Source: Palleronia pontilimi (GTDB taxonomy: Bacteria; Pseudomonadota; Alphaproteobacteria; Rhodobacterales; Rhodobacteraceae). From it: a stretch of DNA of 64,000 bases. The DNA is taken from contig NZ_JAEKPD010000007.1 in NCBI RefSeq assembly GCF_016412875.1, positions 186,001 to 250,000 on the forward strand. Reading direction: 5' to 3'. The translations under genes were made by a program, and so were the position numbers. Shown here one piece after another: positions 8,467-16,598 of this stretch (within the stretch, counting starts at the first letter, position 1; each line of letters opens with the position of its first letter). Under the pieces are notes generated by a model. The model worked only from the letters and a program-made list of their open reading frames with translations. It was not told where the DNA came from and ran no database searches.

Positions 8467-9702
8467 ATGGCCAAGCACGATCTTCAGCAAAAACTCGCGA
8501 TTCTGTCGGATGCGGCGAAATACGATGCGTCCTGCGCGTCGTCGGGCACGGCGAAGCGCCATTCGCGCAAGGGCGACGGGCTGGGCTCGACCGAAGGCAG
8601 CGGGATCTGCCACGCCTATGCGCCGGACGGGCGCTGCATCAGCCTGCTGAAGATCCTGATGACGAATTTCTGCATCTACGACTGCGTCTATTGTGTGAAC
8701 CGGGTCAGCAGCAACGTCACCCGCGCCCGCTTCACCCCCGAAGAGGTCATCACGCTGACGCTGGAATTCTATCGGCGCAACTACATCGAAGGGCTGTTCC
8801 TGTCGTCCGGCATCATCAAGTCGCCCGACGACACCATGGCCGACATGGTCCGCATCGCGCGCGAGCTGCGCACCATCCACAAGTTCCGCGGCTATATCCA
8901 CCTGAAGACGATCCCCGATGCCGACCCCAAGCTGATCGAGGAAGCAGGGCGCCACGCCGACCGCCTGTCGATCAACGTGGAGCTGCCCACCGACGCTGCC
9001 GTGAAAACCTTTGCCCCGGAAAAGAACCCCGGCACGATCCGCAAGGCCATGGCCGATGTGCGCCTGACGAAAGAGGCCAGCGCCGAGCGCAGCCACACCG
9101 GCAAACGCCCGCCGCGATTCGCACCCGCGGGGCAGTCGACGCAGATGATCGTGGGGGCGGACGGGGCCAACGACGCGACGATCCTGGGCCAGTCCACGCG
9201 GCTTTATTCCAGCTACAAGCTGAAGCGAGTCTATTACTCGGCCTTCTCGCCTATCCCCGATGCCAGCGCCAAGCTGCCGCTGATCCGTCCCCCGCTGGAG
9301 CGCGAGCATCGTCTTTACCAGGCGGATTGGCTGCTGCGGTTTTACGGCTTCGGGCTGGACGAGATCACGGGTGCCACCAAGGACGGCAACCTGGACCTGC
9401 AGATCGACCCGAAACTGGCCTGGGCGCTGCAGAACCGCCACCACTTCCCGCTGGACGTGAACGCCGCCCCGCGCGAGATGCTGCTGCGTGTGCCGGGGCT
9501 GGGCGTGAAGACCGTCAACCGGATCCTGACCACGCGCCGCCACCGCACCCTGCGCTACGAGGATCTGACCCGCATGGGCGCGTCGCTGAAGAAGGCCCGC
9601 GCCTTCATCACCGCCAAGGGGTGGACCCCCGGCGTGCTGACCGACAGCGCCGATCTGCGCGCCCGCTTCGCGCCCCCGCCGGAACAGCTGAGCCTGTTCT
9701 GA
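8467..9702 (+). CDS. Putative DNA modification/repair radical SAM protein
   Basis: 411 residues. The radical SAM cluster motif CxxxCxxC is present as CIYDCVYC (C69, C73, C76), ligating a 4Fe-4S cluster that cleaves S-adenosylmethionine. The C-terminal part (residues ~325-385) has a helix-hairpin-helix-like segment, LLRVPGLGVKTVNRIL, of the DNA-binding kind. The protein matches the family named putative DNA modification/repair radical SAM protein, which is regularly encoded next to a DUF4130 protein, as here. The next gene starts within its stop codon (TGATG). The reaction is unknown. Two LexA-type boxes precede it. Confidence 0.88.
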   Translation: MAKHDLQQKLAILSDAAKYDASCASSGTAKRHSRKGDGLGSTEGSGICHAYAPDGRCISLLKILMTNFCIYDCVYCVNRVSSNVTRARFTPEEVITLTLEFYRRNYIEGLFLSSGIIKSPDDTMADMVRIARELRTIHKFRGYIHLKTIPDADPKLIEEAGRHADRLSINVELPTDAAVKTFAPEKNPGTIRKAMADVRLTKEASAERSHTGKRPPRFAPAGQSTQMIVGADGANDATILGQSTRLYSSYKLKRVYYSAFSPIPDASAKLPLIRPPLEREHRLYQADWLLRFYGFGLDEITGATKDGNLDLQIDPKLAWALQNRHHFPLDVNAAPREMLLRVPGLGVKTVNRILTTRRHRTLRYEDLTRMGASLKKARAFITAKGWTPGVLTDSADLRARFAPPPEQLSLF

Positions 9703-11126
9703 TGCCCACGATCCGGGTGCCCGCGCTGGACACGGCCCGCGCCTGGCGCGACGCGGCGCGCGGGCTGCTGGGGGCCGGGGTGCCGCCTGCGGACGTGCTC
9801 TGGCAATTCGGCGATGGCGATGCGGATCTCTTCGCCGATGCGCCCGCCGCGCCACCCGCCGCCGCGAAGGTGGGTGTGCCCAAGAGCTTCGTCGCCCTGT
9901 CGGAAAACGTCTGCTGGCACTCCGACCCGCAACGCTTCGCGCGGCTTTACGCGCTGCTCTGGCGGCTGCGCGACAATTCCGGACTGATCGCCGACCGGGG
10001 CGACGCGGACCTGGCCCGGCTGCGCCTGATGGAAAAGGCCGTGAGCCGCGACAAGCACAAGATGAAGGCCTTCCTGCGCTTCCGCGAGGTGCCGAAGGTC
10101 ACCGACCGCCGCCGCTTCGCCGCGTGGTTCGAGCCGACGCACCACATCGCCGAGCCCATGGCCGGGTTCTTCGCGCGCCGCTTCGGTGACATGGACTGGC
10201 TGATCGTGACGCCCACCCGCTCGGTCGAGTTCACCGGCGGCGACATCACGCTGCACGACGGCGCGGCCAAGCCCGACCTGCCCGACGACGCGCACGAGGC
10301 GCTGTGGACCACCTATTTCCGCAACATTTTCAATCCCGCGCGCCTGAAGATCCAGGCGATGCAGTCCGAGATGCCCAAGAAATACTGGAAGAACCTGCCC
10401 GAAGCCGCCGCCATCCCCGACATGATCGCCCATGCCGAGGCCCGCGCGCGCCAGATGCAGGCCGCGGCGCCCACGCTGCCGCCGATCCGCGCCGCCCGGA
10501 TCACCGAAAGCCTGGCGCAGCCCGCGCCGCCCCCCGCCAGCGACCTGGACGCGCTCCGCCAGCAGGCCACGGGCTGCACCCGCTGCCCGCTCTACCGCGA
10601 TGCGACGCAGGTGGTGATGGGCGAGGGGCCGCGCGACGCGGCGCTGATGATCGTGGGCGAACAGCCCGGCGACCAGGAAGACCTGGCGGGCCGCCCCTTC
10701 GTCGGGCCCGCGGGCCAGCTGTTCGACCGGATCGCGGGCGAGGTCGGGCTCGATCGTCGGCACGCCTTCGTCACCAACGCCGTGAAGCACTTCAAATTCG
10801 CCCCCCGCGGCAAGCGCCGCATCCACCAGCGCCCCGACGCGGGCGAGGTCGTGGCCTGCAAATGGTGGCTCGACGCCGAACGCGCGCTGATCCGCCCCAG
10901 GCTGATCCTTGCCATGGGCGCCACCGCGGCGGCCAGCCTGACGGGCACCGGGCAGGGCATTCTGAAGCGGCGCGGCACGTTCGAGACGACGCGGGAAGGC
11001 ACGCCGGTGCTGCTGACGCTGCACCCGTCCTACCTGCTGCGCGTGCCCGACCCGGCGGCGAAAGAGGCCGCGCTGCGCGATTTCCGCGCCGACCTGTCGC
11101 TGGCCGTCGCGCGGCTGGCGGCCTGA
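9702..11126 (+). CDS. udgX: DUF4130 domain fused to UdgX uracil-DNA-binding protein
   Basis: 474 residues in two parts. Residues ~1-250 match DUF4130, the probable DNA metabolism partner of the radical SAM protein. Residues ~280-474 are a family 4-like uracil-DNA glycosylase of the UdgX type. Visible signatures are CTRC (C292, C295), GEQPGDQED, the UdgX-specific loop KRRIHQRP (H375) and C386 for the iron-sulfur cluster. In UdgX the loop His becomes covalently bound to DNA after uracil excision. Where family 4 enzymes have a further Cys after NVVK, this one reads VKHFKF, as in UdgX. It starts within the previous stop codon. Confidence 0.9.
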   Translation: MPTIRVPALDTARAWRDAARGLLGAGVPPADVLWQFGDGDADLFADAPAAPPAAAKVGVPKSFVALSENVCWHSDPQRFARLYALLWRLRDNSGLIADRGDADLARLRLMEKAVSRDKHKMKAFLRFREVPKVTDRRRFAAWFEPTHHIAEPMAGFFARRFGDMDWLIVTPTRSVEFTGGDITLHDGAAKPDLPDDAHEALWTTYFRNIFNPARLKIQAMQSEMPKKYWKNLPEAAAIPDMIAHAEARARQMQAAAPTLPPIRAARITESLAQPAPPPASDLDALRQQATGCTRCPLYRDATQVVMGEGPRDAALMIVGEQPGDQEDLAGRPFVGPAGQLFDRIAGEVGLDRRHAFVTNAVKHFKFAPRGKRRIHQRPDAGEVVACKWWLDAERALIRPRLILAMGATAAASLTGTGQGILKRRGTFETTREGTPVLLTLHPSYLLRVPDPAAKEAALRDFRADLSLAVARLAA

Positions 11127-11195
11127 CCGCGTCCGTTTGATTTGATTTGCGGCCCGCCCCGCGCGCCCGCTACGCTGCGGGGCAGGGAGAAACCG

Positions 11196-12842
11196 ATGAT
11201 ACCCCGCGCGCCGACGGCCGATCTGCCGACCCACGAGGTCCTGAACACGCCGCCCCATATGGGCGACCAGGACCTGTGGGTCGGCGACCGCGCGTTGCGC
11301 CACTGGGTGCGCGCCATGGGGGCCGGGGCGCATGCCGATCACCTTGCGGCGGCGGGGCGACAGGCCGGGCTGGACGCGACCCTCGACGCGGCGACCCAGG
11401 CCAACCGCTTCCCGCCCGAACTGCGCGCCTTCGACCGCTACGGGATGCGGATCGACGCGGTCACGTTCCACCCCGCGTGGCACGACCTGATGGCGCGCTT
11501 CACGGCCCACGGCCTGCACAACTACGCCTGGCACCACGAAGGCCACGCGGGCCACACGGCGCAGGCCGCGCTGGGCTACCTGTTCGCCCAGCCCGAGGGC
11601 GGCGCGCTCTGTCCCATGGCCATGACCTATTCGGCCGTCCCGGCCTTGCGCGCGGCCCCTGCGATCGCGCGGGACTGGCTGCCGCGCCTCCTGTCGACCA
11701 CCTACGATCCCCGCGACATCCCCGCGCCCGAGAAATCCGGCGCGCTTCTGGGCATGTTCATGACCGAGAAACAGGGCGGATCGGACGTGCGCGCCAACAC
11801 TACGCGCGCGGTGTGCGACGGCGACGCCTATCGCCTGACCGGCCACAAGTTTTTCTGCTCGGCGCCCATGTGCGACGCGTTCCTCACGCTGGCGCAGACC
11901 GACGCGGGCCCGTCGTGCTTCCTGATGCCGCGCTGGCGGCCCGACGGCACCCGCAACGCGCTGCACCTGCAGCGGCTGAAGGACAAGCTGGGCAACCGCT
12001 CGAACGCGTCGGCCGAGATCGAGCTCCAGGGCGCCCACGGCCTTATGGTCGGCGACGAGGGGCGCGGCATCCGCACCATCATCGACATGGTGGCGCTGAA
12101 CCGCATGGCCTGCGCAAGTGCGTCGGCGGGGATCATGCGGCAGGCGCTGGTGCAGGCGCTGCACCACACCGCCCATCGCAGCGCGTTCCAGAAGCGGCTG
12201 ATCGACCAGCCGCTGATGCGCAACGTGCTGGCCGACCTCGCCATCGAGGCCGAGGCGGCGCTGGCGCTGGCCCTGCGCGTCGCCCGTGCGCTGGACCACC
12301 TGGACAACCCGGCCGAGGCGGTCCTGGCGCGGATCGGCCCGGCCGTGGCGAAATACTGGATCTGCAAGCGCGCGCCGGGCGTCACCTACGAGGCTATGGA
12401 GTGCCACGGCGGCCCCGGCTACATCGAGGACAGCATCCTGCCGCGGCTCTACCGCGAAGCGCCGGTCAACTCGATCTGGGAAGGGTCGGGCAACATCATG
12501 GGCCTCGACGTGCTGCGCGCGCTGCACCGGGCGCCGGACACCATCGACGCCTGGCTCGACGAACTTGCCCCGGCGCGGGGCGCGCATCCGGCGCTCGACG
12601 CCGCCATCGACGGGCTGAAGGACGCGCTGGCCGACCGCGACGGCCTGGAAGGCCAGATGCGCGTCATCACCGAGCGCCTGGCGCTGACCATGCAGGGCGC
12701 GCTCCTCACCCGACACGGCCCGCCGGAACTGGCCGACGCGTTCTGCGCCAGCCGCCTGGCCCGGCCCCCGGGCGGCGCCTACGGCACGTTGCCGAAGGGG
12801 CTGGACCTCGACGCGATCCTTGCGCGCGCCCGGCCGGGCTGA
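11196..12842 (+). CDS. aidB: AidB-type acyl-CoA dehydrogenase, alkylation response
   Basis: 548 residues, close to E. coli AidB (about 541) and longer than ordinary acyl-CoA dehydrogenases. AidB is an FAD protein that binds DNA and is linked to protection from alkylating agents. Family signatures are present: GMFMTEKQGGSDVRANTTR, RLKDKLGNRSNAS and PVNSIWEGSGNIM. The ATG chosen has GGGAG 7 bases upstream. It follows udgX by 69 bases on the same strand, extending the DNA-damage block. It converges on gnd. Whether it shares the SOS promoter is unknown. Confidence 0.9.
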   Translation: MIPRAPTADLPTHEVLNTPPHMGDQDLWVGDRALRHWVRAMGAGAHADHLAAAGRQAGLDATLDAATQANRFPPELRAFDRYGMRIDAVTFHPAWHDLMARFTAHGLHNYAWHHEGHAGHTAQAALGYLFAQPEGGALCPMAMTYSAVPALRAAPAIARDWLPRLLSTTYDPRDIPAPEKSGALLGMFMTEKQGGSDVRANTTRAVCDGDAYRLTGHKFFCSAPMCDAFLTLAQTDAGPSCFLMPRWRPDGTRNALHLQRLKDKLGNRSNASAEIELQGAHGLMVGDEGRGIRTIIDMVALNRMACASASAGIMRQALVQALHHTAHRSAFQKRLIDQPLMRNVLADLAIEAEAALALALRVARALDHLDNPAEAVLARIGPAVAKYWICKRAPGVTYEAMECHGGPGYIEDSILPRLYREAPVNSIWEGSGNIMGLDVLRALHRAPDTIDAWLDELAPARGAHPALDAAIDGLKDALADRDGLEGQMRVITERLALTMQGALLTRHGPPELADAFCASRLARPPGGAYGTLPKGLDLDAILARARPG

Positions 12843-12850
12843 CGCGCCTT

Positions 12851-12878
12851 CCCATCTTTGTTCTTCCAAATATCCCGG
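12851..12878 (+). repeat. 28-bp repeat, copy 1 (exact inverted match to 29719-29746)
   Basis: A 28-base sequence beginning CCCATCTTTGTTCTTCC and ending ATATCCCGG is repeated exactly, on the opposite strand, at 29719-29746. Both copies lie outside genes and close to a gene's 3' end; here it is between the convergent aidB and gnd. Confidence 0.85.
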
Positions 12879-12883
12879 GGAGC

Positions 12884-12905
12884 GCGAGGGGCAGCGCCCC
12901 TCGCT
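12884..12905. terminator. GC-rich hairpin between convergent aidB and gnd
   Basis: GCGAGGGGC and GCCCCTCGC flank a short AGC-type loop directly after the 28-bp repeat, making a strong hairpin usable from either strand. There is no T-run, so an intrinsic terminator role is only plausible. Confidence 0.45.
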
Positions 12906-12914
12906 CCGGCGCTT

Positions 12915-14315
12915 TCAGTCGACCCACGGCCCATGGTGGTCGCGCCCCGCGTCGTCGAGCCGCGCGAAGCCGTGCCAGCCGAAGAAATCCCGCTGGCCCT
13001 GGATCATGTCGGCGGTGCCGCGCGCGGTGCGCATCGTGTCGAAATAGGTGACCGCGCCCGCCAGCGCGGGGACCGCGTGGCCCGCCGCGATGGCGCGGGC
13101 CACCACGTCGCGCAAAGCGGGCATCGCGTCCTCCAGACGGTTTGCGAAACCGCCTGACAGCATCAGCGACGTGTCGCTGTCCGTCAACGCGTCGGCCATG
13201 TCGTCCAGCATGGCCGAGCGGATGATGCAGCCCGCGCGCCAGACCTTGGCGATCTCGGGCAGCGGCAGCGACCAGTCGAAATCGGCGCTGGCGCGCGACA
13301 GCATGTCGAAGCCCTGGCTGTAGCACAGGATCTTGCCCGCGATCAGCGCGCGTTCCAGCGTGGCGTCACCGGGCACGTCGAAGGCCTGCGCGCCCGCGCC
13401 GAACCGCGCCTCGCCCGCCGCGCGGCGGTCCTTCAGCGCCGACATGTTGCGCGCGGCCACCGCGGCCTCGATCACCGGGACCGGCGCGGCGAGGTGCTGC
13501 GCCTCGATGGCCGTCCAGCGGCCGGTGCCCTTCTGGCCCGCCGTATCCTCGATCACCGCCAGAAGCGGGCCGGCGCCGCGCGGATCCTTCGCGGCGCAGA
13601 CCTTGGCGGTGATCTCGACGAGGTAGCTTTGCAGCGGCCCGCCGTCCCAACGCTCGAACAATGCGGCGATGTCGTCGTAGGACGCGCCGCGCCCGTCGCG
13701 CAGCAGGCCGTAGATCTCGGCGATCATCTGCATGTCGGCGTACTCGATGCCGTTGTGCACCGCCTTCACGAAATGGCCCGCGCCGTCGGGGCCCATATAG
13801 GTGGCGCAGGGCGTGCCGTCGTGCTTTGCCGCGATGGCGGTCAGGATCGGGGCCACCCGCTCCCACGCGGCCCCGTCGCCGCCGCCCATGATCGACGGCC
13901 CGTGGCGCGCGCCATCCTCGCCGCCCGACACGCCGATGCCCAGGTAGGGCACGCCGTCGTCGCGCGCGGCCTTGGCGCGGCGGATCGTGTCGCGGAAATT
14001 GGCGTTGCCTGCGTCGATGATCAGGTCGTCCTTGTCCATGAGCGGGCGCAGCCGCGCGATGTGATCGTCGACGATGTCGCCCGCGGGCACCATCAGCACC
14101 ACCGCGCGGGGCGGCGCGATGGCGGCGACCAGGTCTTCCAGGCTTTCGGTGGCGGTCAGCCGGTCGGCCAATTCACCCGCGCCGTCCACGAAATCGTGGG
14201 TGCGCTGGGTCGTGCGGTTGTAGACGGCCACCGACACGCCATTGTTGGCCATGTTCAGCGCCAGCGCGGCGCCCATGGTCCCGAGTCCGATCAAGCCGAT
14301 CCGTGAAGTGCCCAT
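12915..14315 (-). CDS. gnd: 6-phosphogluconate dehydrogenase, decarboxylating
   Basis: 466 residues, the normal length for the NADP-dependent enzyme of the oxidative pentose phosphate pathway, which makes ribulose 5-phosphate, CO2 and NADPH. The Rossmann motif GLIGLGTMG is at the N-terminus, followed by VYNRTTQR. The substrate and catalytic segment FVKAVHNGIEYADMQ and the helical C-terminal domain are intact. I start at MGTSRIG, which has GGAGA upstream; the longer open frame reaching 14642 lacks family similarity. It diverges from the CapD-type gene. Confidence 0.95.
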   Translation of the reverse strand: MGTSRIGLIGLGTMGAALALNMANNGVSVAVYNRTTQRTHDFVDGAGELADRLTATESLEDLVAAIAPPRAVVLMVPAGDIVDDHIARLRPLMDKDDLIIDAGNANFRDTIRRAKAARDDGVPYLGIGVSGGEDGARHGPSIMGGGDGAAWERVAPILTAIAAKHDGTPCATYMGPDGAGHFVKAVHNGIEYADMQMIAEIYGLLRDGRGASYDDIAALFERWDGGPLQSYLVEITAKVCAAKDPRGAGPLLAVIEDTAGQKGTGRWTAIEAQHLAAPVPVIEAAVAARNMSALKDRRAAGEARFGAGAQAFDVPGDATLERALIAGKILCYSQGFDMLSRASADFDWSLPLPEIAKVWRAGCIIRSAMLDDMADALTDSDTSLMLSGGFANRLEDAMPALRDVVARAIAAGHAVPALAGAVTYFDTMRTARGTADMIQGQRDFFGWHGFARLDDAGRDHHGPWVD

Positions 14316-14502
14316 GCCCGTCTCCTGCCATCGATGTGCCAGTGTCTGAGGGTAGGCGGCGGCCACCGCCTGTCCAGCCGACGCCGCCTTCGGCGGTTCC
14401 GCGTCGGGTTGCGGTCGGTCGGGCGGCCCGCGCTTGTTGCAGCGCGGCATCTCGGCTAGGTAAGACGCTAACGAAGCCCGCGCCGCAAGGGTCGGCGCGA
14501 CC

Positions 14503-16464
14503 ATGCCACGACAGGATCCGATGCCGTCTCGCAGATCGCAAATCACCGCCGGGTTCCGTGGCGCGGCAGGATCGTTGGCGGATCTGATGTCGCGCTGGGC
14601 CGTGTCGCTGGACCGCCGGGAAAAGCGCTTCATCCTGGTCACGGTGGACCTGACGCTGACGGCGCTGTCCTACGTGGCGGCGCTGGCGCTGATGGGGGCG
14701 CCGGTGGCCGACATGCTGGGCGGCGGCGTCGGGCAGCTGACACTGGCCATGCTGCTGGGCATGACCGGCGTGACATCGGTGATCCTGAAGATCCCCAATA
14801 TCCGGCTGAATGCCTATGACGCCAAGGGCATCGGCTGGGTGGGGGTGCTGTCGCTGATCTCGGCGCTGATCGCGGCCGCGCTGCACCGCATCGCGTCGGC
14901 GCCGCTCGATTCGTCGACCTTCATCGTTTTCGGGCTGATGCTGTTCGTGGCGCTGGCCTCGTCGCGGCTGGTGATGCTGGAAGTGCTGGTGGCCTTCTAC
15001 CGGATGCAGGGCAAGCGCTGCCGCGTGGTGATCTACGGCGCGGGCACGACGGGGATGCAGCTGGCGCGCGCGCTGGTCCACCACGACACGATCGAGCCCG
15101 TGGCCTTCGTCGACGACAACCCGTCGCTGCAGAACCTGACCATCGCGGGCCTGCCGGTGCTGCGCCCCATGGATATCGAGGCCATCGTCGCGGAGCGCCA
15201 GGTCGAGCGCGTGCTTCTGGCCATGCCGTCGCTGTCGCGGCCCAAGCAATCGCAGATCGCCAAGCGGCTGACCGCCGCCGGGCTGGAAGTTCAGGCGCTG
15301 CCGTCCTTTTCGCAGCTGATCGGGCAGGAGCCGCTGGTCGACAAGCTGGTGTCGCTGTCGGCCGCGCGGATCATGGGGCGCGAGGTGCGCGACCGCCAAT
15401 CCGACCAGGCGACGCAGGAATTCGCGGGTCGCGCGGTGCTGGTCACGGGCGGCGGCGGCTCGATCGGCTCGGAGCTGTGCCGACAGGTGCTGAGCTGCGC
15501 GCCGCGCAAGCTGGTGATCTTCGAACTGTCGGAACTGGCGCTTTACGAGGTGGAAAAGGCCCTGCGCCCGCTAGCGCAGGAAGCGGATGTCGAGCTTGTG
15601 GCGATCCTGGGCTCGGTCACGGAAGCGCGCCTGGTGCGCCACGTGATCGAGCATCACGACGTCGACGTGGTGCTGCATGCCGCCGCCTACAAGCATGTCA
15701 CGCTGGTCGAACAGAACCCGCTGGTGGGCCTGGCCAACAACGTGCTGGGCACCTGGACGCTGGCGCGCGAGACCATGCGCGCGGGATGCGAGCGGTTCGT
15801 GCTGGTCAGCTCGGACAAGGCGGTGCGTCCCACCAACGTCATGGGCGCGTCGAAGCGGCTGGCAGAACTGGTGATCCAAGACCTGGCCGCGCGGGCCAAC
15901 CGGACGATCTTTTCCACCGTGCGCTTCGGCAACGTGATCGGGTCGTCCGGCTCGGTCATCCCGCTCTTCAAGGAACAGATCGCCCGCGGCGGGCCCGTCA
16001 CGGTCACCCACCGCGACGTGACGCGCTTCTTCATGACCGTGGAAGAAGCGGTCAGCCTGGTGCTCGTGGCGGGGTCCATGGCCCAAGGCGGCGAGGTTTA
16101 CGTGCTGGACATGGGCGAGCCGGTGCGGATCTGGCGCCTGGCCGAACACCTGATCGACGAGCACGGCTACACCGTGCGCAGCGAGGCCGATCCCGACGGC
16201 GACATCGCCATCGTCGAGATCGGGCTGAAGCCGGGCGAGAAGCTGCACGAGGAACTGGTGATCGGCGAGGGCCACCTGACCACGTCGCACGAAAAGATCT
16301 TCACCGTCCGCGAGGCCCGCCTGAGCGAGATCGAAGTCGCGTCGGCCATCCGGTCGCTGCGCGAAGCCATGGCGACGGCGGATGTGGATGCGGCCGCCGC
16401 GGTGGCGCGCCGCTGGGTCGAGGGATACCGGCGCGACGCCGACACGGTCGAGCCGCGCGCCTGA
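14503..16464 (+). CDS. Membrane NDP-sugar 4,6-dehydratase/epimerase (CapD/FlaA1/WbpM type)
   Basis: 653 residues. Four to five membrane helices occupy residues ~40-150, followed by a CoA-binding-like fold, then an SDR domain from about residue 300 with TGGGGSIGSE for NAD. The catalytic region SSDKAVRPTNVMGASKR has Met (M447) where classical SDRs have Tyr, giving the Ser-Met-Lys triad typical of WbpM-like enzymes (K451). Such enzymes convert UDP-GlcNAc-type sugars to 4-keto-6-deoxy forms for capsule, O-antigen or exopolysaccharide. Start alternatives exist at 14521 and 14587. It precedes yjbH on the same strand. Confidence 0.88.
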   Translation: MPRQDPMPSRRSQITAGFRGAAGSLADLMSRWAVSLDRREKRFILVTVDLTLTALSYVAALALMGAPVADMLGGGVGQLTLAMLLGMTGVTSVILKIPNIRLNAYDAKGIGWVGVLSLISALIAAALHRIASAPLDSSTFIVFGLMLFVALASSRLVMLEVLVAFYRMQGKRCRVVIYGAGTTGMQLARALVHHDTIEPVAFVDDNPSLQNLTIAGLPVLRPMDIEAIVAERQVERVLLAMPSLSRPKQSQIAKRLTAAGLEVQALPSFSQLIGQEPLVDKLVSLSAARIMGREVRDRQSDQATQEFAGRAVLVTGGGGSIGSELCRQVLSCAPRKLVIFELSELALYEVEKALRPLAQEADVELVAILGSVTEARLVRHVIEHHDVDVVLHAAAYKHVTLVEQNPLVGLANNVLGTWTLARETMRAGCERFVLVSSDKAVRPTNVMGASKRLAELVIQDLAARANRTIFSTVRFGNVIGSSGSVIPLFKEQIARGGPVTVTHRDVTRFFMTVEEAVSLVLVAGSMAQGGEVYVLDMGEPVRIWRLAEHLIDEHGYTVRSEADPDGDIAIVEIGLKPGEKLHEELVIGEGHLTTSHEKIFTVREARLSEIEVASAIRSLREAMATADVDAAAAVARRWVEGYRRDADTVEPRA

Positions 16465-16598
16465 GCGGCGGATGCCTGCCGACGTTGCCCCCGCGCACCG
16501 CTGCGCGGTCGCGTCGTGTCGGCCGGTCTTTACGCCGCGTGCCGTGATCGGCATAGATGTCGTCGAACCCGCTGGAAGCCCGCAGGAAGGGGATCTCC

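Noticed and set aside
9555-12869. 1104-codon open frame antisense to udgX and aidB
   Set aside because: The plus strand carries recognisable, motif-complete enzymes; the antisense product is Arg/Gly/Ala-rich with no family features.
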